DNA of 64,000 bases from assembly GCA_025267735.1 (NCBI GenBank), contig CM046297.1:17262011-17326010 (forward strand), given 5' to 3'. The translations under genes and the position numbers were made by a program. Every line of letters begins with the position of its first letter. Position 1 is the first letter of the stretch. Shown here piece by piece: positions 10,733 through 23,275 of this stretch. Source of the stretch: Mactra quadrangularis. Taxonomy: Eukaryota > Mollusca > Bivalvia > Venerida > Mactridae. The notes under the pieces are model-generated. The model ran no database searches, had not been told where the DNA came from, and saw nothing but the letters and a program-made list of their open reading frames with translations.

Positions 10733-13700
10733 ATGTATATGCAATTATCTTTTTTAATTTCAGGTGGCGCTTTGGTAACATTGTTGCTTCTGGTCACATA
10801 TCAATGTGTGAAATGTAAGTTGTCTGAATTATCTGCTTGTTTTCAATAAAAGTAAAACATATAAATTCTTCCGTCTTTAAGTTCCGAATACCGAACCATA
10901 ATGCATTTTACGTTTTTGTATGTCATTTCAATTTTATTTTAATATAAAATGCCATATCTCTGGCTTTAACTGCTAAACTGTTACTAGGCGCGTTCTTCCG
11001 CCAGTGACTGAAAACTGACGTTCATGATTAAAAATTTGGGAGAATGTCTGTAGAAATTATTTCATGACTAAGCTCCACGAAAGTATGGCCACCTAAGAAT
11101 CAAACCATCGACCCATAGATCAACAGATGTGCGCTACTAACTTAGCTAGCAGGGCGACTTCTCTCTCTGCTATAGCGTTGCCTCTATTAACCATCTGGGT
11201 AAAGAGAATAACATGTACCAAATACCATGAGGGAAGTAAAACTTACTTTTCTTGATTCCAAAAACCCTGAAAAACTTGGAAGCCTCTGAAAATAATAACT
11301 TTGTCGGTCCTAACGGTGTATTGTTCTCTAAGGATATGTATAATGTCTTGTTTGTTTTCAGTGACTGCTGCTGAGGTATGTCCTTCTGGATACTTTTGTA
11401 TTGTCAGTAAGTACTTAATAACAAAAAAACTTTTTTCCTCTTAACAAATTTGAATAATACCTGATCTAACGCATACGTTTGCACTCAAAATTGTCACGAG
11501 TGAAGGGCAGGTTAAAGTTTTTCACCAAGACAATTTGTTTTGTTTGTCTTTGAACCTTGTGGAGATAAGCGTTAGGTTGATGCACCCTAGACATTGGTTT
11601 AAAACCCAAGTGGCATCTTATGTGCTTCTGAACTTTCTAAAGCTGAACCCCCTTAGGGTCTTGTTTTGGTTATTTGTGTGTCGCGTCCCTTTTATAGCAA
11701 AGGTTAACATTTTAAGCAAAATCTCCCTCTTTGCTTTCTTTGGCTGTGTGGTATTTATGGGTTTTTAATGTTGCTATTCCTGATTTGTTTGTTTTCACCA
11801 TTTTATACTCTGCTTTATTTATATAGAATATCTTTAAATAATCAAATGCATTATTTTATTTTAAATGAAACGCATACTGCATAAGTATATTAGTTCATAC
11901 TGCAAGTACAGTTCAGTTGATACGATTGTTTGGAATATACTTCACTCAAAATATGCACTAAATTGTTTGTAATAGTATAAAAATGTCACACACGTTGGGG
12001 TTTCACTAAAACAAGAAACCTTTCATTGTAGATAACAGACCATCTTAAAGTTTAAAATAGTTTTATATTATGATATTTAAGAATATTTGAAATAGTATAC
12101 AAAGCCATCGAATACTATTTTAGAAACATTTCAGAAAACAAAAACAGTTCTTATCTTTGACCCCATGACCATGATTTACCCTTAATAGTACTCTGAGGCA
12201 TTGTTCAGCATATTAAATAACACACGATTTCGTTTCATTTAAATAAAACATTCTTATCGAGAGTTCACTTTGGTCCATCATCCCTTTTGACTTATAGTTT
12301 GATAAATATGGAAAGATAAAACCTTTTGGTGTGCCTTAACCGACTGAGGCTATCTAAAAATGCAGCGATATTACCATTTACCACTGTGATATTGACCCTA
12401 ATTCAACTGGTCGTTTTACTGACCGTTGTAAAATTCTGATTTTACGTTGCCACATTTATCAAATTAATGACGAACACATGACTTATTGTTTGTAAATGCT
12501 TTTCTTCAGTCTGACATTCTCGTCGATAACTTTACTATCATTTGATTGTCCATTTACATAATTTCCTGAGCTATTTTCTGAGCTTATCTTTCACACTTTC
12601 GATCACCTCGTATTCGGGTATTTTAATAAGCGTTGTAGATCCTAGCCTTACTAAATATTTTACTTATGAAGTTTATTTACAGATTCTCACAGACAATGTC
12701 CAGCTGGTCATTATTGTCCTGCAGGATCAACGAGTCCGATACCATGTCCTCTAGGAACATACAGACGTGAGGCCAGGGGTCAATCTATGGCGGACTGTTC
12801 CATTTGTCCAGCAGGCATGTATTGTGACGTCACTGGACTTGCTGCACCGAGTGGAAATTGCGATGCTGGATATTATTGTGTTGAAGGAAGCTCTTCACCT
12901 CATCCAGGTTTGAATATTTCTACATCTACACCCTCCGCAAATTTCTTACTTTCCTCTACGTTTTAAAACAATAACCCCCATCTTATATCTCTGTTTAATT
13001 TGATACGTTTAATTTGTGACACAAATATATACATGAGTGTTAAAATATTTGAAATATGTTCAACAAGCTTGTTTGATAACGTTTAATAACCTTGTTGGAT
13101 AACAGCGAAAGCTCTACTGTTATTTAAATGTCACTATGTAGCGTAAGTGTAATTTACATCGACGATGAAATAATCTGATAAAATAATGCATATACATGTA
13201 TTGATCAATATGGAATTCGATAACGCAGTCTAAAACCCTGTTAACTGTATAAATTTTGTTCACAGAATCTCAAGGACAATGTTCAGCTGGTCATTATTGT
13301 CCTGCCGGATCAACAAGCCCAATAGCATGTCCTCTAGGAACATACAGACATGAGATCAAAGGTCAATCCATGACAGACTGTTCCATTTGTCCAGCAGGCA
13401 TGTATTGTGACGTCACAGGACTTGCTGCACCGAGTGGAAATTGTGATGCTGGATATTATTGTGTTGAAGGAAGCACTTCACCTCATCCAGGTTTGAATAT
13501 TTCTTCATCTACATCCACCGCAAATTTCTTACATTCTTCTACGTTTTAAAACAATTACCCCCATCTTAGATCTCTGTTTAATTTGATACGTTTCATTTGA
13601 GACACAAATATATACATGAGTGTTAAAAGATTTGAAATATGTTCAACAAGTTTGTTTGATAACGTTTAATAATCTTGTTGGATAACAGCGAAAGCTCTAC

Positions 13701-14888
13701 TGTTATTCAAATGTCACTATGTAGCGTAAGTGTAATTTACATCGACGATGAAATAATCTGATAAAATAATGCATATACATGTACTGATCAATATGGAATT
13801 CGATAACGCAGTCATTCATAGAACTTCTATCTAAAACCTTGTTAACTGTATAAATTTTGTTCACAGAATCTCAAGGACAATGTCCAGCTGGTCATTATTG
13901 TCCTGCCGGATCAACGAGCCCAATAGCATGTCCTCTAGGAACATACAGACATGAGATCAAAGGTCAATCCATGGCCGACTGTACCATTTGTCCAGCAGGC
14001 ATGTATTGTGACGTCACAGGACTTGCTGCACCGAGTGGAAATTGTGATGCTGGATATTATTGTGTTGAAGGAAGCACTTCACCTCATCCAGGTTTGAATA
14101 TTTCTTCATCTACAAGGTCCAATTTCTTACTTTTCTACCATGTAACAACTAACTTATGTTCTATCCGTGTTTTATTTGATACGGGTTAACTTGGACACAA
14201 TTTAAGTGTAAAAGATTAGTAGTTCTTTTTTCTAGTTCCGCCAGTCTTGTATATTTTTTTCTCTTTTAAGATATGTTTAATACTTTCGTTTTAGTCAATC
14301 ATACAGCAGAAATACCAGTTTTTAACTTCACTCATTAAATAGAAAGGTAAATGGGAAGAATGCAATGGTTATTTTGATTTCACACTGTGAAGGTAGTCAA
14401 GTCATACACCAATCAGAGGAATTTGAAATTTGCCAGTCGGGGCATAGTTTAGACAGTTGTGTTATCGCTTAAATCGGCTGACCTATTCGATTGCATCCTT
14501 AAAACGTATCACTCAATGAACACAATTGCTATTACATGTGACATTGTATTATTTCTTTGTAGACGGTTCGGATTTAACCGGAGGGATTTGTCCTGCTGGA
14601 TATTACTGTCCTGCGGGGTCAGCTATGCCTGTACCATGCACTGTTGGAACCTACAACGAAATGGTGGGACAGTCGTCATGCTCTGTGTGTCCACCAGGTC
14701 ACTGCTGTCCAACAGTGGGAGCAACTGGACCCACGGAATGCCAGGCAGGATATTATAGTGATGTTGCTGGACAGACGACGTGTATTTTATGCCCTGTTGG
14801 TCACTATTGTCCTGCTGGTTCAATATCACCCACACAATGTCCATCTACTTCGTCTTGCGCATTAACAGGAATGTCATCTCCAAAGTGA
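10733..14888 (+). CDS. Secreted Cys-rich GCC2/GCC3 (ephrin-receptor-like) repeat protein
   Basis: Six exons: 10733-10814, 11362-11406, 12683-12907, 13266-13490, 13867-14091, 14563-14888. Every intron is GT-AG and phase 1, giving 375 residues. The start at 10733 (or the in-frame ATG at 10739) opens a signal peptide with core ALVTLLLLVTY. A weaker alternative is that TTTCAG at 10758-10763 is an acceptor and the ATG lies further upstream. After EVCPSGYFC come three 75-residue units (CPAGHYCPAGSTSP, CPLGTYR, CPAGMYCDVTG, CDAGYYCVEG) and a last 108-residue exon with two more such repeats, ending MSSPK. Spacing of the CPAG-Y-C motifs matches the GCC2/GCC3 disulfide-rich family found in extracellular proteins; ligand and role are unknown. 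Exons 3-5 are recent tandem copies. AATAAA follows at 14917. Confidence 0.87.
10990..11165 (-). mobile_element. Degenerate SINE family 1 head and middle
   Basis: Minus-strand copy lying in intron 1 of the cysteine-repeat gene. It contains the middle block (CCAGTGACTGAAAACTG, GAAATTATTTCATGACTAAG, CCACGAAAGTATG) followed by a decayed tRNA-like head with a box B remnant (AATCAAACC). The tail is missing. Confidence 0.7.
11490..11790 (+). repeat. Dispersed repeat family G, plus copy
   Basis: Intronic. It begins CACGAGTGAAGGGCAGGTTA and continues through AAACTTTTTCACC-like and AGACAATTTGTTTTG blocks to the GTTGATGCACCC segment. The first blocks recur on the minus strand at 41710-41835 and the later ones on the minus strand at 10400-10650, so three partial copies of one element lie in this window. 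Confidence 0.6.
12683..14100 (+). repeat. Three tandem exon+intron copies (583/601 bp period)
   Basis: Exons 12683-12907, 13266-13490 and 13867-14091 are each exactly 225 bp and phase 1-1. The last two differ at five positions by eye, changing three residues. The intervening introns (358 and 376 bp) are also nearly identical; the whole length difference is one 18-bp insertion, ATTCATAGAACTTCTATC, in the second. Similarity fades a few dozen bases into the third intron, marking the duplication edge. Confidence 0.93.
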
Positions 14889-14916
14889 TGAAGCGAATGA
14901 AATTATAAAATTATTT

Positions 14917-14922
14917 AATAAA
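14917..14922 (+). terminator. Polyadenylation signal of the Cys-repeat gene
   Basis: AATAAA 29 bases after the TGA stop at 14886-14888, followed within 20 bases by a GT-rich stretch (GGTTGTTTCTG). This is a normal arrangement for a short 3' UTR. Confidence 0.7.
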
Positions 14923-15302
14923 GGTTGTTTCTGTCTTTGAAATATTAAGTTCCTATTCATAAATAAAACGAAAACGCTTCTTTCGACATAGCCCTTGATC
15001 TTGACTGTTTCAAAAATTTGCACCAAGACCTAGAATTGACTTCTTGTCAAGCAGAGGTCGTGGTGTAACTCAAAGAGCATGCGTCAGTGCATTGTCATGT
15101 GTTATGATTAAAGGTTGCAATCACGTTTGATGACTCTAGACAAATGCTCATGTTTTTGAATAACATATTCTTTTGGTCACAACACTACAATGTGTTCTTT
15201 TGTTAATAATTCTCTGAGTCAAATAATATCTATAGAGCTGTTGATAGGTAAGGTCCAGGAATCATACATGACATGCGAGGCAATGGTAAGCTCAAGATTT
15301 GA

Positions 15303-15410
15303 AGTTTGTTTGTTGGGTTTAACGCCGTAGCAACACATTGTATTGGTTATATAACAGCGGTCAGTCAACCAACTCACTCCTCTTGGCTAAATCTCTTTTT
15401 AGATTTGAAA
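15303..15410 (-). mobile_element. SINE family 1 tail, 5'-truncated
   Basis: Minus-strand 3' end only: TTTGTTTGTTGGGTTTAACG, CCGTAGCAACACATTGTAT, CAGCGGTCAGTCAACCAAC. The body stops in the AAATCT block. Typical 5'-truncated insertion. Confidence 0.8.
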
Positions 15411-15964
15411 AAAACAGTAAGAAGTGTAACAGTTAAAGACAATATTTTATTTAACAGTTACTAGTATATTAAGACATACCACAAATATTACAGTAGACAA
15501 AAAACAAATATCAATATAATTAGAATGTTGCCATTTATTTGTACGTCTTGGCTAATACATTAAATAACAAATATAAGTTTATACACTTCTAATGTACATA
15601 GTACAACATCACATTTGCTTCATCATTTCAATTTTTTAGTTTAAAAAACAAACTTGTAGTTTTTTTTGAAGAAAAAACCCATATCGATACAGGTTGGTTT
15701 AAACTTCGTCTCATTGCGTCTATTTGGATATGACACTATTTAACAACACTTTTATACGTCCAATATAAAATATAATATGAACGTCCACTTCTGTTTAAAA
15801 ATATTTTGGCAAATAGTCTTACTAAATTGGTTGATTTTTTATTTCGATTTTTTTTAAATTGATGATACATGAACCATCAGTTCAATTTTACAATAACAAA
15901 TGAAAATATTGAAATATTTTAATAAAACAAATCGTATCCGAATATTGTCATGTCCGAAAAAAAT
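15411..15964. other. AT-rich 3' flank of the C1q gene
   Basis: No frame. Probably contains the 3' UTR of the minus-strand C1q gene: TTTATT (AATAAA on the minus strand) occurs near 15838, about 125 bases past its stop. Confidence 0.4.
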
Positions 15965-17757
15965 CTACCCAATCAAACCAGAATCTTGGAGAGGATCACT
16001 TGATTTGGTACTTATTAGATGTCCTGTGAAAGTGGAGTAGATTTGATCAGGTAGACCAAACAAAGCAAACATTTGTTGTTCCTTGGATTGGATGTGAACT
16101 TTGTCTCCGACACGAAGGTTAAGAATCACCGATTGGCTGCCGACTGTGTGTGAGTTGTAACCACTGACGCTCACGATAGGCTGGTTGTTATGCATTAAAT
16201 CAAGCCACATAATTGAGTCTTTGTTTGTACTGTAGGCATGGAAATGGAAAATGTATGCACCTGAAAAGATTGCAAAACAAGTGTTAGAACTATGATAATA
16301 CAGAATTCAGCCTAAACATAAAAACATGTACCAATCTTTTAATTATTGCGAGCTGTTAAACCTCTATGATGATGCGTGATCGGAAAGTACAAATATTATA
16401 GAAAGTACAAATATTATAGATTAGCAAAAGTTTGGCGCGGACGAATTTATTCAGCTAAGTTTTAATTTCTTTTACAATAGTCATTTATGGAAAGGAAGGA
16501 AAATGTTTTTGAAACAATGCTTCTATCACTTTTCAATCAAATGTATACATTGGTGTATGGTCTGCTTTTACAACTTACTCTTCATTTTCATTTTCTTTGT
16601 TACAAGAAGGTATCTTGTCAATTAGATGATCAAGTTTCCAACTTGATGGTAACAACCTAAGCTAGGTCAGCTAGCTTCTGTTCCACACAGTAATGGTCAA
16701 TAAAAGAGAATGAAGTCTCTGCAGTAAGGTCCATTACAATGAGGTGAATATATCGACTAGCAAACGTTCTATGAATTGCTTTTGAATGTTTTTATTTTTA
16801 TGACACTCATGTGAGATTGTGCATTATCTTCATTAAAAACCAATGACTTCGTTTTAACATCGACCTTTTGTCGGTGACGGTTTACAATTTTTGAAATCGA
16901 CCACACGATGACTAGTAAAATCATCTGATAAAAAAGATTAATAAAACATATACATGTTTACAATGCGATCACCTACCTTCAACAGGGCATCTAAATTCTC
17001 CAGTCATTGGGTTGTAACCATAATGATTATTAATAAATACTTTATCATAATATATTATGTCGTTATTGCTCACTCTTTGTGTATTCGTAAGTCCTACTGA
17101 GAAAGCGACGTTTTGATCAACTGGGGCAGCATATGCTGAAAGAAATAAAACAGTATTCAAATGATTAAAAGTGGCTACATCAGTCAAATTGTAAGGAAAA
17201 GAGCATATAATAATTGATACAATTAGTTGAGCACTCGATTTTCTTCTGTGTGACAATGAAATTGTCGAAAACTTGCAGAATAATAAAGCTTGTTGGGTGA
17301 GCTTACTAAATTAATAACACACAAAAATAGTGATAAACCGCGTGAAATTTCAAATAAAGTAGCAATGTTTTGTAAATACACGGATACAGCGTAAGTGTCA
17401 GCTTTGTTCGACTCCTTTCTTTACCAGCACTTGATTATCACACTGCTAGGAGCCGACGATGTTTCCTTATACAAGTACATGTACATGTACGTCGATTTTA
17501 ATGGATAGGTATAACGTATTGCAACCAGAAATGAATCCCGGATTCAATATTGATCGTACAAGCCATTTGGGTATACCTGTGCTTTTCAGTTTTGTTCGTA
17601 AGACACCTAACATGAAGCCCATTAAATTTACTTTAAGTGACAATTTGGAATTGATCTTAAAGATGCACTAAACTAGAAAAAAGAAATAAAACCAGAACTC
17701 ACCCAATGAAAGTATCGTCACAAAAGAAGCTATAACTTGAATGCCGGCTGATGCCAT
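15965..17757 (-). CDS. Secreted C1q-domain protein
   Basis: Three exons on the minus strand: 17757-17703, 17135-16977 and 16260-15965, with GT-AG introns and phases that join cleanly to 169 residues. Exon 1 encodes a signal peptide (MASAGIQVIASFVTILSL). Exons 2-3 form one complete C1q/TNF-like domain, the usual 130 or so residues: an early VAFSVGL strand, GYNPMTGEFRCPVEGAYIF (the hallmark region near the domain middle), FHFHAY, and a closing FALFGL...STFTGHLIS strand. No collagen region or coiled coil precedes it, so it is a head-only secreted C1q-domain protein, a group greatly expanded in bivalves and tied there to pattern recognition. Whether this one binds microbial ligands cannot be told. 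TTTATTTGTAG just upstream of the ATG is a likely acceptor of a 5' UTR intron. Confidence 0.93.
16383..16418. repeat. 18-bp unit, two copies
   Basis: GAAAGTACAAATATTATA is repeated exactly twice in tandem, in the intron between exons 2 and 3 of the C1q gene. Confidence 0.8.
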
Positions 17758-19865
17758 TGTTGGTTACTTTTACCCAGTTTACGGTTAATATCTACAAATA
17801 AAATAAATATTTTTTTTTCTAAAAAAAATCAAAATAATGAACACTTGAATAGACATAGTTTCACAAAAAATGTAAGTGGTTTTGTACTTCAAAATTCCAA
17901 TTAAATATGTATATACTGATTGAATAAATAAGTTTTCATTCACTTAATGCAAATAAATCATTGTGAATATATATTTGTTATAGAAACAAAATAATTGTTG
18001 CAATTAATTCAAATTAATTATGCCATATGTTAATTCCGAATTATCCACTATGAAAATATTTGAAAAAAATTAAATTCCAATGTTTCAAGTCAAAACAAAT
18101 TTAAAAAAAACCCACAAAATTATTGAAATCCAAATATGTAAAAACTTAGTACATTTTTAATAGAATAGTAGAGTGAGCTTGTGCTAAATCCGAAGAAACT
18201 GTGTTTGAAATCTTCTTAAATACGTAACTGATAATATTCACAACATGCGCGCGCATCGAACAACTTTGGTAACAGTTTAATCTTCAGACGAATTTGGCGG
18301 ATCCCTTGTATTATCATATCAATAGATATTGTTCTAAAATATTCAACCATGTTTTACACAAGAGGGTCGTTGAAAAGTGCTTGCTGAAACTCATCAGATC
18401 ATTGTATTTAGTCTAGTTTGGTTTAGTTGAGTTTATTCGACTTGGCTTAAAGTGAAGTCAAGAGACAACGGGTCATATTAAGAAATAATAACGCTCATTT
18501 TGTGTAGGCATAAGCAAGAGTTATTGACATTCAAAATCTAATATGAAAAAAATACTCAAAGACAACTTTATCATCTTTGACAACATCATTACATTTGAGC
18601 TATACTTTGAATTAAATGAATGTATTATGATGGATATATATTTATCTTAGAGCAGACTCATTCCCTTCTGTAATGCTGCAGACAGTTTCAATGTGATGCG
18701 ATATAAATTCATGCACCATGCTGTATGATAGAATCAACTCCTTGTTTATAATTTCATTATATTGATTTATTTTGGGTATATTTTCTTCTTCATTTTATTC
18801 AATTTGCCGACTCACAAAATAGCACCCTAGCAAAACTATTGTATTATGGAATTTGTCTACAAGGTATTTAAATTTGTTTGAAACAAATATGTATGCAAAA
18901 AGTAGATTTATTTGGGAAATCGGATAACATGTTGGGCCGACATAAGTTTTGTATCTAGTTATCTTGTTATCGTTTGGCATCTCTAAACAATTAGTGGTTT
19001 TTTTTGGACGGCAACTTCTATTATTTTATAAATCGAACTTTATTTTTTGCGATTAGTTTTGAGACAGCCTGTGGGATCTTCAAATACAACGGTTTCTTGT
19101 TTAGATATGTGTAATGCCTGTTTTTGCATCGGGTGTAGCTTAATAAATTTGTAAAAGCCAAATTTATAATTAATTTATTTAGATATTGTTCAATGACGTT
19201 AAAACTACGTCAGAAATTCCCAAAAAATATTAATTAAACCTGTTGTGCGTGGTAAAATAAACTCTGATTAAATTTTAATTCACAAAATATCCGCTTTTGA
19301 TTTAGAGGTCTATATTAAGCTGTCAATGAAGTTATGCTCTGTCGATAAATCCTTTTCGTGGTGTTATCAGAAATGCTTTATCACGAAGCAAGGTTAAATA
19401 AACCAATAATACATGATGATAAATTGCCATTTTGTCATTGTTTAAACCCATATTGAAATGAACTATAACTTCATGCTGTTTTAATTGAAACGCCTTAGCT
19501 GTTCACGTGATGTATCCTTTTGCAATATCATTGCGTATAAAAATTGTAACGTAAAACATGTATGCATTAAACGCCTCAGGGAGATGCCAGCAATGACGTT
19601 GAAATAAAGTTGACCAATAAACTGAAAAAATATTTCTTACTTAAATTTAAAATTACTGTCCAGTACATGGTTTTCTATTGATCATTAGAACTATATTCCT
19701 GGAAGGTCATCGAAATCAGGTTTTACTATATGGAGGGCAAAGCGAATAGATGCATAGTTGAGTTGACAAACATGTCATTGCCATGTAGGCAGACACAACG
19801 CCCACACCGTGGCAATATGAACAACTGAATTAATGACCTTATAAATTCAATGAAAGCTTATACTT
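17758..19865. other. AT-rich intergenic, nothing recognised
   Basis: Very AT-rich, including the 5' flank of the C1q gene. The frames at 17459-17671 and 18795-18980 have no coding features. No repeat partner was seen. Confidence 0.5.
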
Positions 19866-20018
19866 AACATTTACCGCCCAAGTTTTTTCATAAAAAACTG
19901 GTAGGACAGAATAGCACTAAGTCAATAAGTATGAAATGGTAAGAATTTAACCGCCCATGTTTTTGACCATGGCAAAAAAAGTCAGAATGAGTTAGGTAAA
20001 TAAGTATGCAGATGTAAG
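19866..20018 (+). repeat. Local ~75-bp duplication
   Basis: Two diverged tandem units: AACATTTACCGCCCAAGTTT to AATAAGTATGAAATGGTAAG, then AATTTAACCGCCCATGTTTT to AAATAAGTATGCAGATGTAAG-like sequence. Short ACCGCCCA and AATAAGTATG blocks are conserved. Confidence 0.55.
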
Positions 20019-22562
20019 GCTTATAAAATTACAAATAAATAACAGTCAGGTTTCTCATAGTTTTTTATGGATTTGAAAATATTATAGAGTGTATTTTCAT
20101 AAAACTTAGAATATGCAATACTTTACGTTAATAAAAAATGCTTTATAGGCTGTATATTTCTATTTGCAACTGATTATTCAATTGCACTGACTAGAATTAT
20201 CCATTTGTATAAAAGCTATGTCTCGAAGCAAATTAGTTAACATACTAATAGTAAAGAAGAGTTTTGAGTAAGGTTAAATATATTTTTATCGGATGCGATT
20301 TTAGCAATATCTTATTTGGATGAGGTGTTATATTTTCAGAAAGTATTCCACTGTAATTAACCATATTGTTGTTATTCCCCACAAAAAAAGACAAATAATG
20401 CCTCCTATTTGCCAATTTGATCACTTTATTTGAACTGCCCGTATAGTCAGACGTCACGCATGACCAAAAGAGGTTATTCCTGCAATCGGTGCTTTCAGTA
20501 CTTTGATTTTAATGAAACTTCTTTCGTAGTATTTTAATATTGGGATAATATATTCTTTTTAACACAACATCTATTTGTATTTAACAATATGCAATAGTTA
20601 CTTGCTCATTTATCAAATTGAAAATCTTATGACATTATCAATGTTCAGAGGACATCTAAGTCAAAACAGCGTTATTTATCATCCTAACTGTCACATCGTT
20701 GTCATTTCAGATCTGTGAAATAGTGTTATTGAAAACTATTGAAATCATCCCTTAGCTTTTATCTGATAATGTTTAAGAGTACATCTATCTCCAAACGGTC
20801 ATTTCAACGTCACTTAATATTGTTTTCTTTGCTTATTACGCATGTAAAACAATCGGCGCAATATGGAAAAATAGCGAATACTGGTGAAAAAATAGTTTCA
20901 GTAAATCTGGTAACCTGAGGCACCAATGTTAATAACAGTCATAATTAGCAAAAATCAAACTGAAAAACAGTAGTAGATTAACAGTTTCGTAAAAACTTAA
21001 ACGGATAATTTATTTTCATTGTATCATTTCTAATGTTTAATATATCAAATTCTTTGTTTTCCTTATTAATCGGAGGACGTGCCTTCTTTAAACGGCATGT
21101 TTCGGCAAATAGGTTACAAAATAAGGAAATACTCGTGCATATGCTTCATGAACTTGATATAAATCTAAACTCTTCATCACGAAGCGAAGATAACGAAAAG
21201 ACAAGTGTAATGCACCCCTATTGTTTGCTTTTTTCGGATATTTTCGTCGGCTCTTAGCAAACTTAAGTTTTTTGGCGACTGTCGGTAACTCATCCATCGG
21301 TGCCCTATTTAATTTAGAAAATAATTGTGCCCTAGTAAAAACGCAAAATCAAATTGAAAAATTGATCACATTTGTAAGCAATTTTTGTTTGATTTCTTTT
21401 ACTCTTTTATTAAATCAGACGCGTGACGCGTGTTGCTTAATTCCTATGTCCATTTGACTCATTTACACATATTATTCATGCCGAATAGAAAAGAATAATT
21501 TAAAGAATTCGTTACCTTGTTAGTCGATGAACTCTGTTCCTCAGACAAAGAGTATTGATTGAAAACATGGACACTGTCCATCGAACATGGCGATCATTCA
21601 GCAAAAAGCGACTGATTCGTGAGGCTTTCCATTACATTTGCAGGTATGTGTGACAAAAATGTAAAGTTTGGCGAAAGAGTAGTGGTATAGAAGCCAAATT
21701 ACACTAACCGGTGGCCGTTAATTTGTGCAAAATTGCAACATAATTTTGCTTGAACATTAAAATAACTTATGGCGGACACTGTAAAGACAATCATTCAGAC
21801 GATCTCTTGTACAAAATTACGGTATGGGATTTCGATAAAAAGATACCGGCTTCTAAAATTTAATGTATGAAGGTCAGCAACAGCGTCTGGGTTAATATTG
21901 TTTGGGTTTGATCAAACCAATGTTTACATTTCGCCTAAAAGTATCATGATCAGAGAGATTCACTAAAGTATTTTTTGTGCATAGGACATGGAGATTTGTG
22001 GGCGGGCACTGGAAGCTACCCGTCATAAAAAGACAAACTTGCAAACAAACTTGTATATCAAACTTTTAAAACACTACAAAATTCCTGTATCTTAGCAACG
22101 TTGTTTTGTATATAAGCTAGAAACGCTGGGCTTTAACTTTGTTTCGCAACTGTTGGTTGGACGCCTGTATTTCAATTAAAAATTTCGGAAATTTGTAAAC
22201 AATATTGCGCGATTAAGTTCCACAATTATGACTTCTGGATCATATGCCTTAATACTGGAACTGTAGGGTGAATCGCATATCCCTATGACCTTTTTCTTCC
22301 AGAATTAAGCATTCAGTACTTAAACATTGTCAGAAATCGCGTGATTGTGCAATACCCAAGGTCCTCTTTATAGTGGACTTTTACTATAACTTCATTTGTC
22401 TAAAACTAATTCTAGATATATATTTTATTCTGTTCTTTGCATGGTGATATACAGTGATATCTAATCATCATCTTTAATTAATCTTCATCATAACAACAAA
22501 AACATACTACGTTTCATCACAACATGCAAAGACACTTACTTTCCTTCATAAAAATTATTTAC
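20019..22562. other. AT-rich intergenic
   Basis: No supported gene. One weak candidate first exon is at 21567-21643: ATG in good context, 25 codons open, then a donor AG|GTATGT. No partner exon was found, so it is not called. The frames at 21033-21457 overlap on both strands without coding character. Confidence 0.4.
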
Positions 22563-22906
22563 CTTAATTTACACACAAGCCGCCCGGCTATAGCTCAGTT
22601 GGTAGCACGCAAGTCTACTGATCGAGGGTCGTGGGTTCGATTCCCGGGCGAGGCATACTTTCGTTGAGTTTGGTCATGAAATTATTTCTACGGCCATTCT
22701 CCCTCCTACCAATGATTTTTAATTATGTAGGGTAGTTGTCAGTCACTGACGAAAGTATGTGCTTAGTAGTTGGTTAACAGCTAAATCCAGAGATTTAGCC
22801 TTTCCAGGAGGAGTGAGTTGGTTGACTGGCCGCCGTTGTATGACCTATAAAATGTGTTGCTTCGGCGTTAAACACAACAAAACAAACAAACAAACTTAAA
22901 TTACAC
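22563..22906 (+). mobile_element. Full-length SINE family 1 with target-site duplication
   Basis: The best copy in the window. The tRNA-like head 22582-22655 has a clear box A (TAGCTCAGTTGG) and a perfect box B (GGTTCGATTCC), but its acceptor ends do not pair, so it is not a working tRNA. The middle block is flanked by CATACTTTCGT and ACGAAAGTATG. The conserved 3' part has AACAGCTAAATCCAGAGATT and CGGCGTTAAAC, then an AAAC-repeat tail. CTTAATTTACAC at 22563-22574 and CTTAAATTACAC at 22895-22906 form a 12-bp target-site duplication with one mismatch. Confidence 0.93.
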
Positions 22907-23275
22907 GATCTTGGTTGTAATGTATATACGAAGTAAGTCAAATCAAAACCCCATAGAAACTTTTATCCCCGAAGCAGTTGGTCCATTTATTTCCATTTTG
23001 AATCCTTTTTGTCACAAGAAAATGTCGTTGCCCAAGGTCGAGCACTGTTTAGTTACTGCCATTAAAACCGAGTTTATGAATGTTAATCTTAGATATTTTT
23101 TACCATTTAAATATTTCTTGAAAAATTAACTAAAGCTTGATTAGTAATTAGCACGCACTTTGTCAATAATTTGAGCGAACATATTCAATTCGTAACTGTC
23201 AATATACCAATACATGTATACTGTTTCACTAAGATAAGATTTAACACTCCTACTTCCGGTCAGTCACGTGTCAAA
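22907..23275 (+). promoter_or_regulatory. 5' flank of the YdcF-like gene
   Basis: No gene. Just before the start codon there is an ETS-like ACTTCCGG and a CAGTCACGTG E-box (23252-23270). No TATA box is visible. This resembles a broad housekeeping-type promoter or 5' UTR; it is inferred only. Confidence 0.4.

Noticed and set aside
10326..11768. Hydrophobic frames at 10326-10628 (minus) and 11535-11768 (plus) as membrane proteins
   Set aside because: The two are diverged copies of one dispersed repeat in opposite orientation; no splice or start support.
14459..14865. Three other frames (99 codons plus, 73 plus, 73 minus) over the last exon of the Cys-repeat gene
   Set aside because: Alternative frames of exon 6; only the frame with spaced CPAG-Y-C motifs joins in phase to the upstream exons.
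21567..21643. Candidate first exon (ATG, 25 codons, GTATGT donor)
   Set aside because: No continuing exon found; the next gene has its own good start at 23276. Kept only as a note.
22582..22655. Possible tRNA gene
   Set aside because: Boxes A and B are good but the acceptor ends do not pair, and the sequence runs straight into a SINE body with a target-site duplication, so it is a SINE head.
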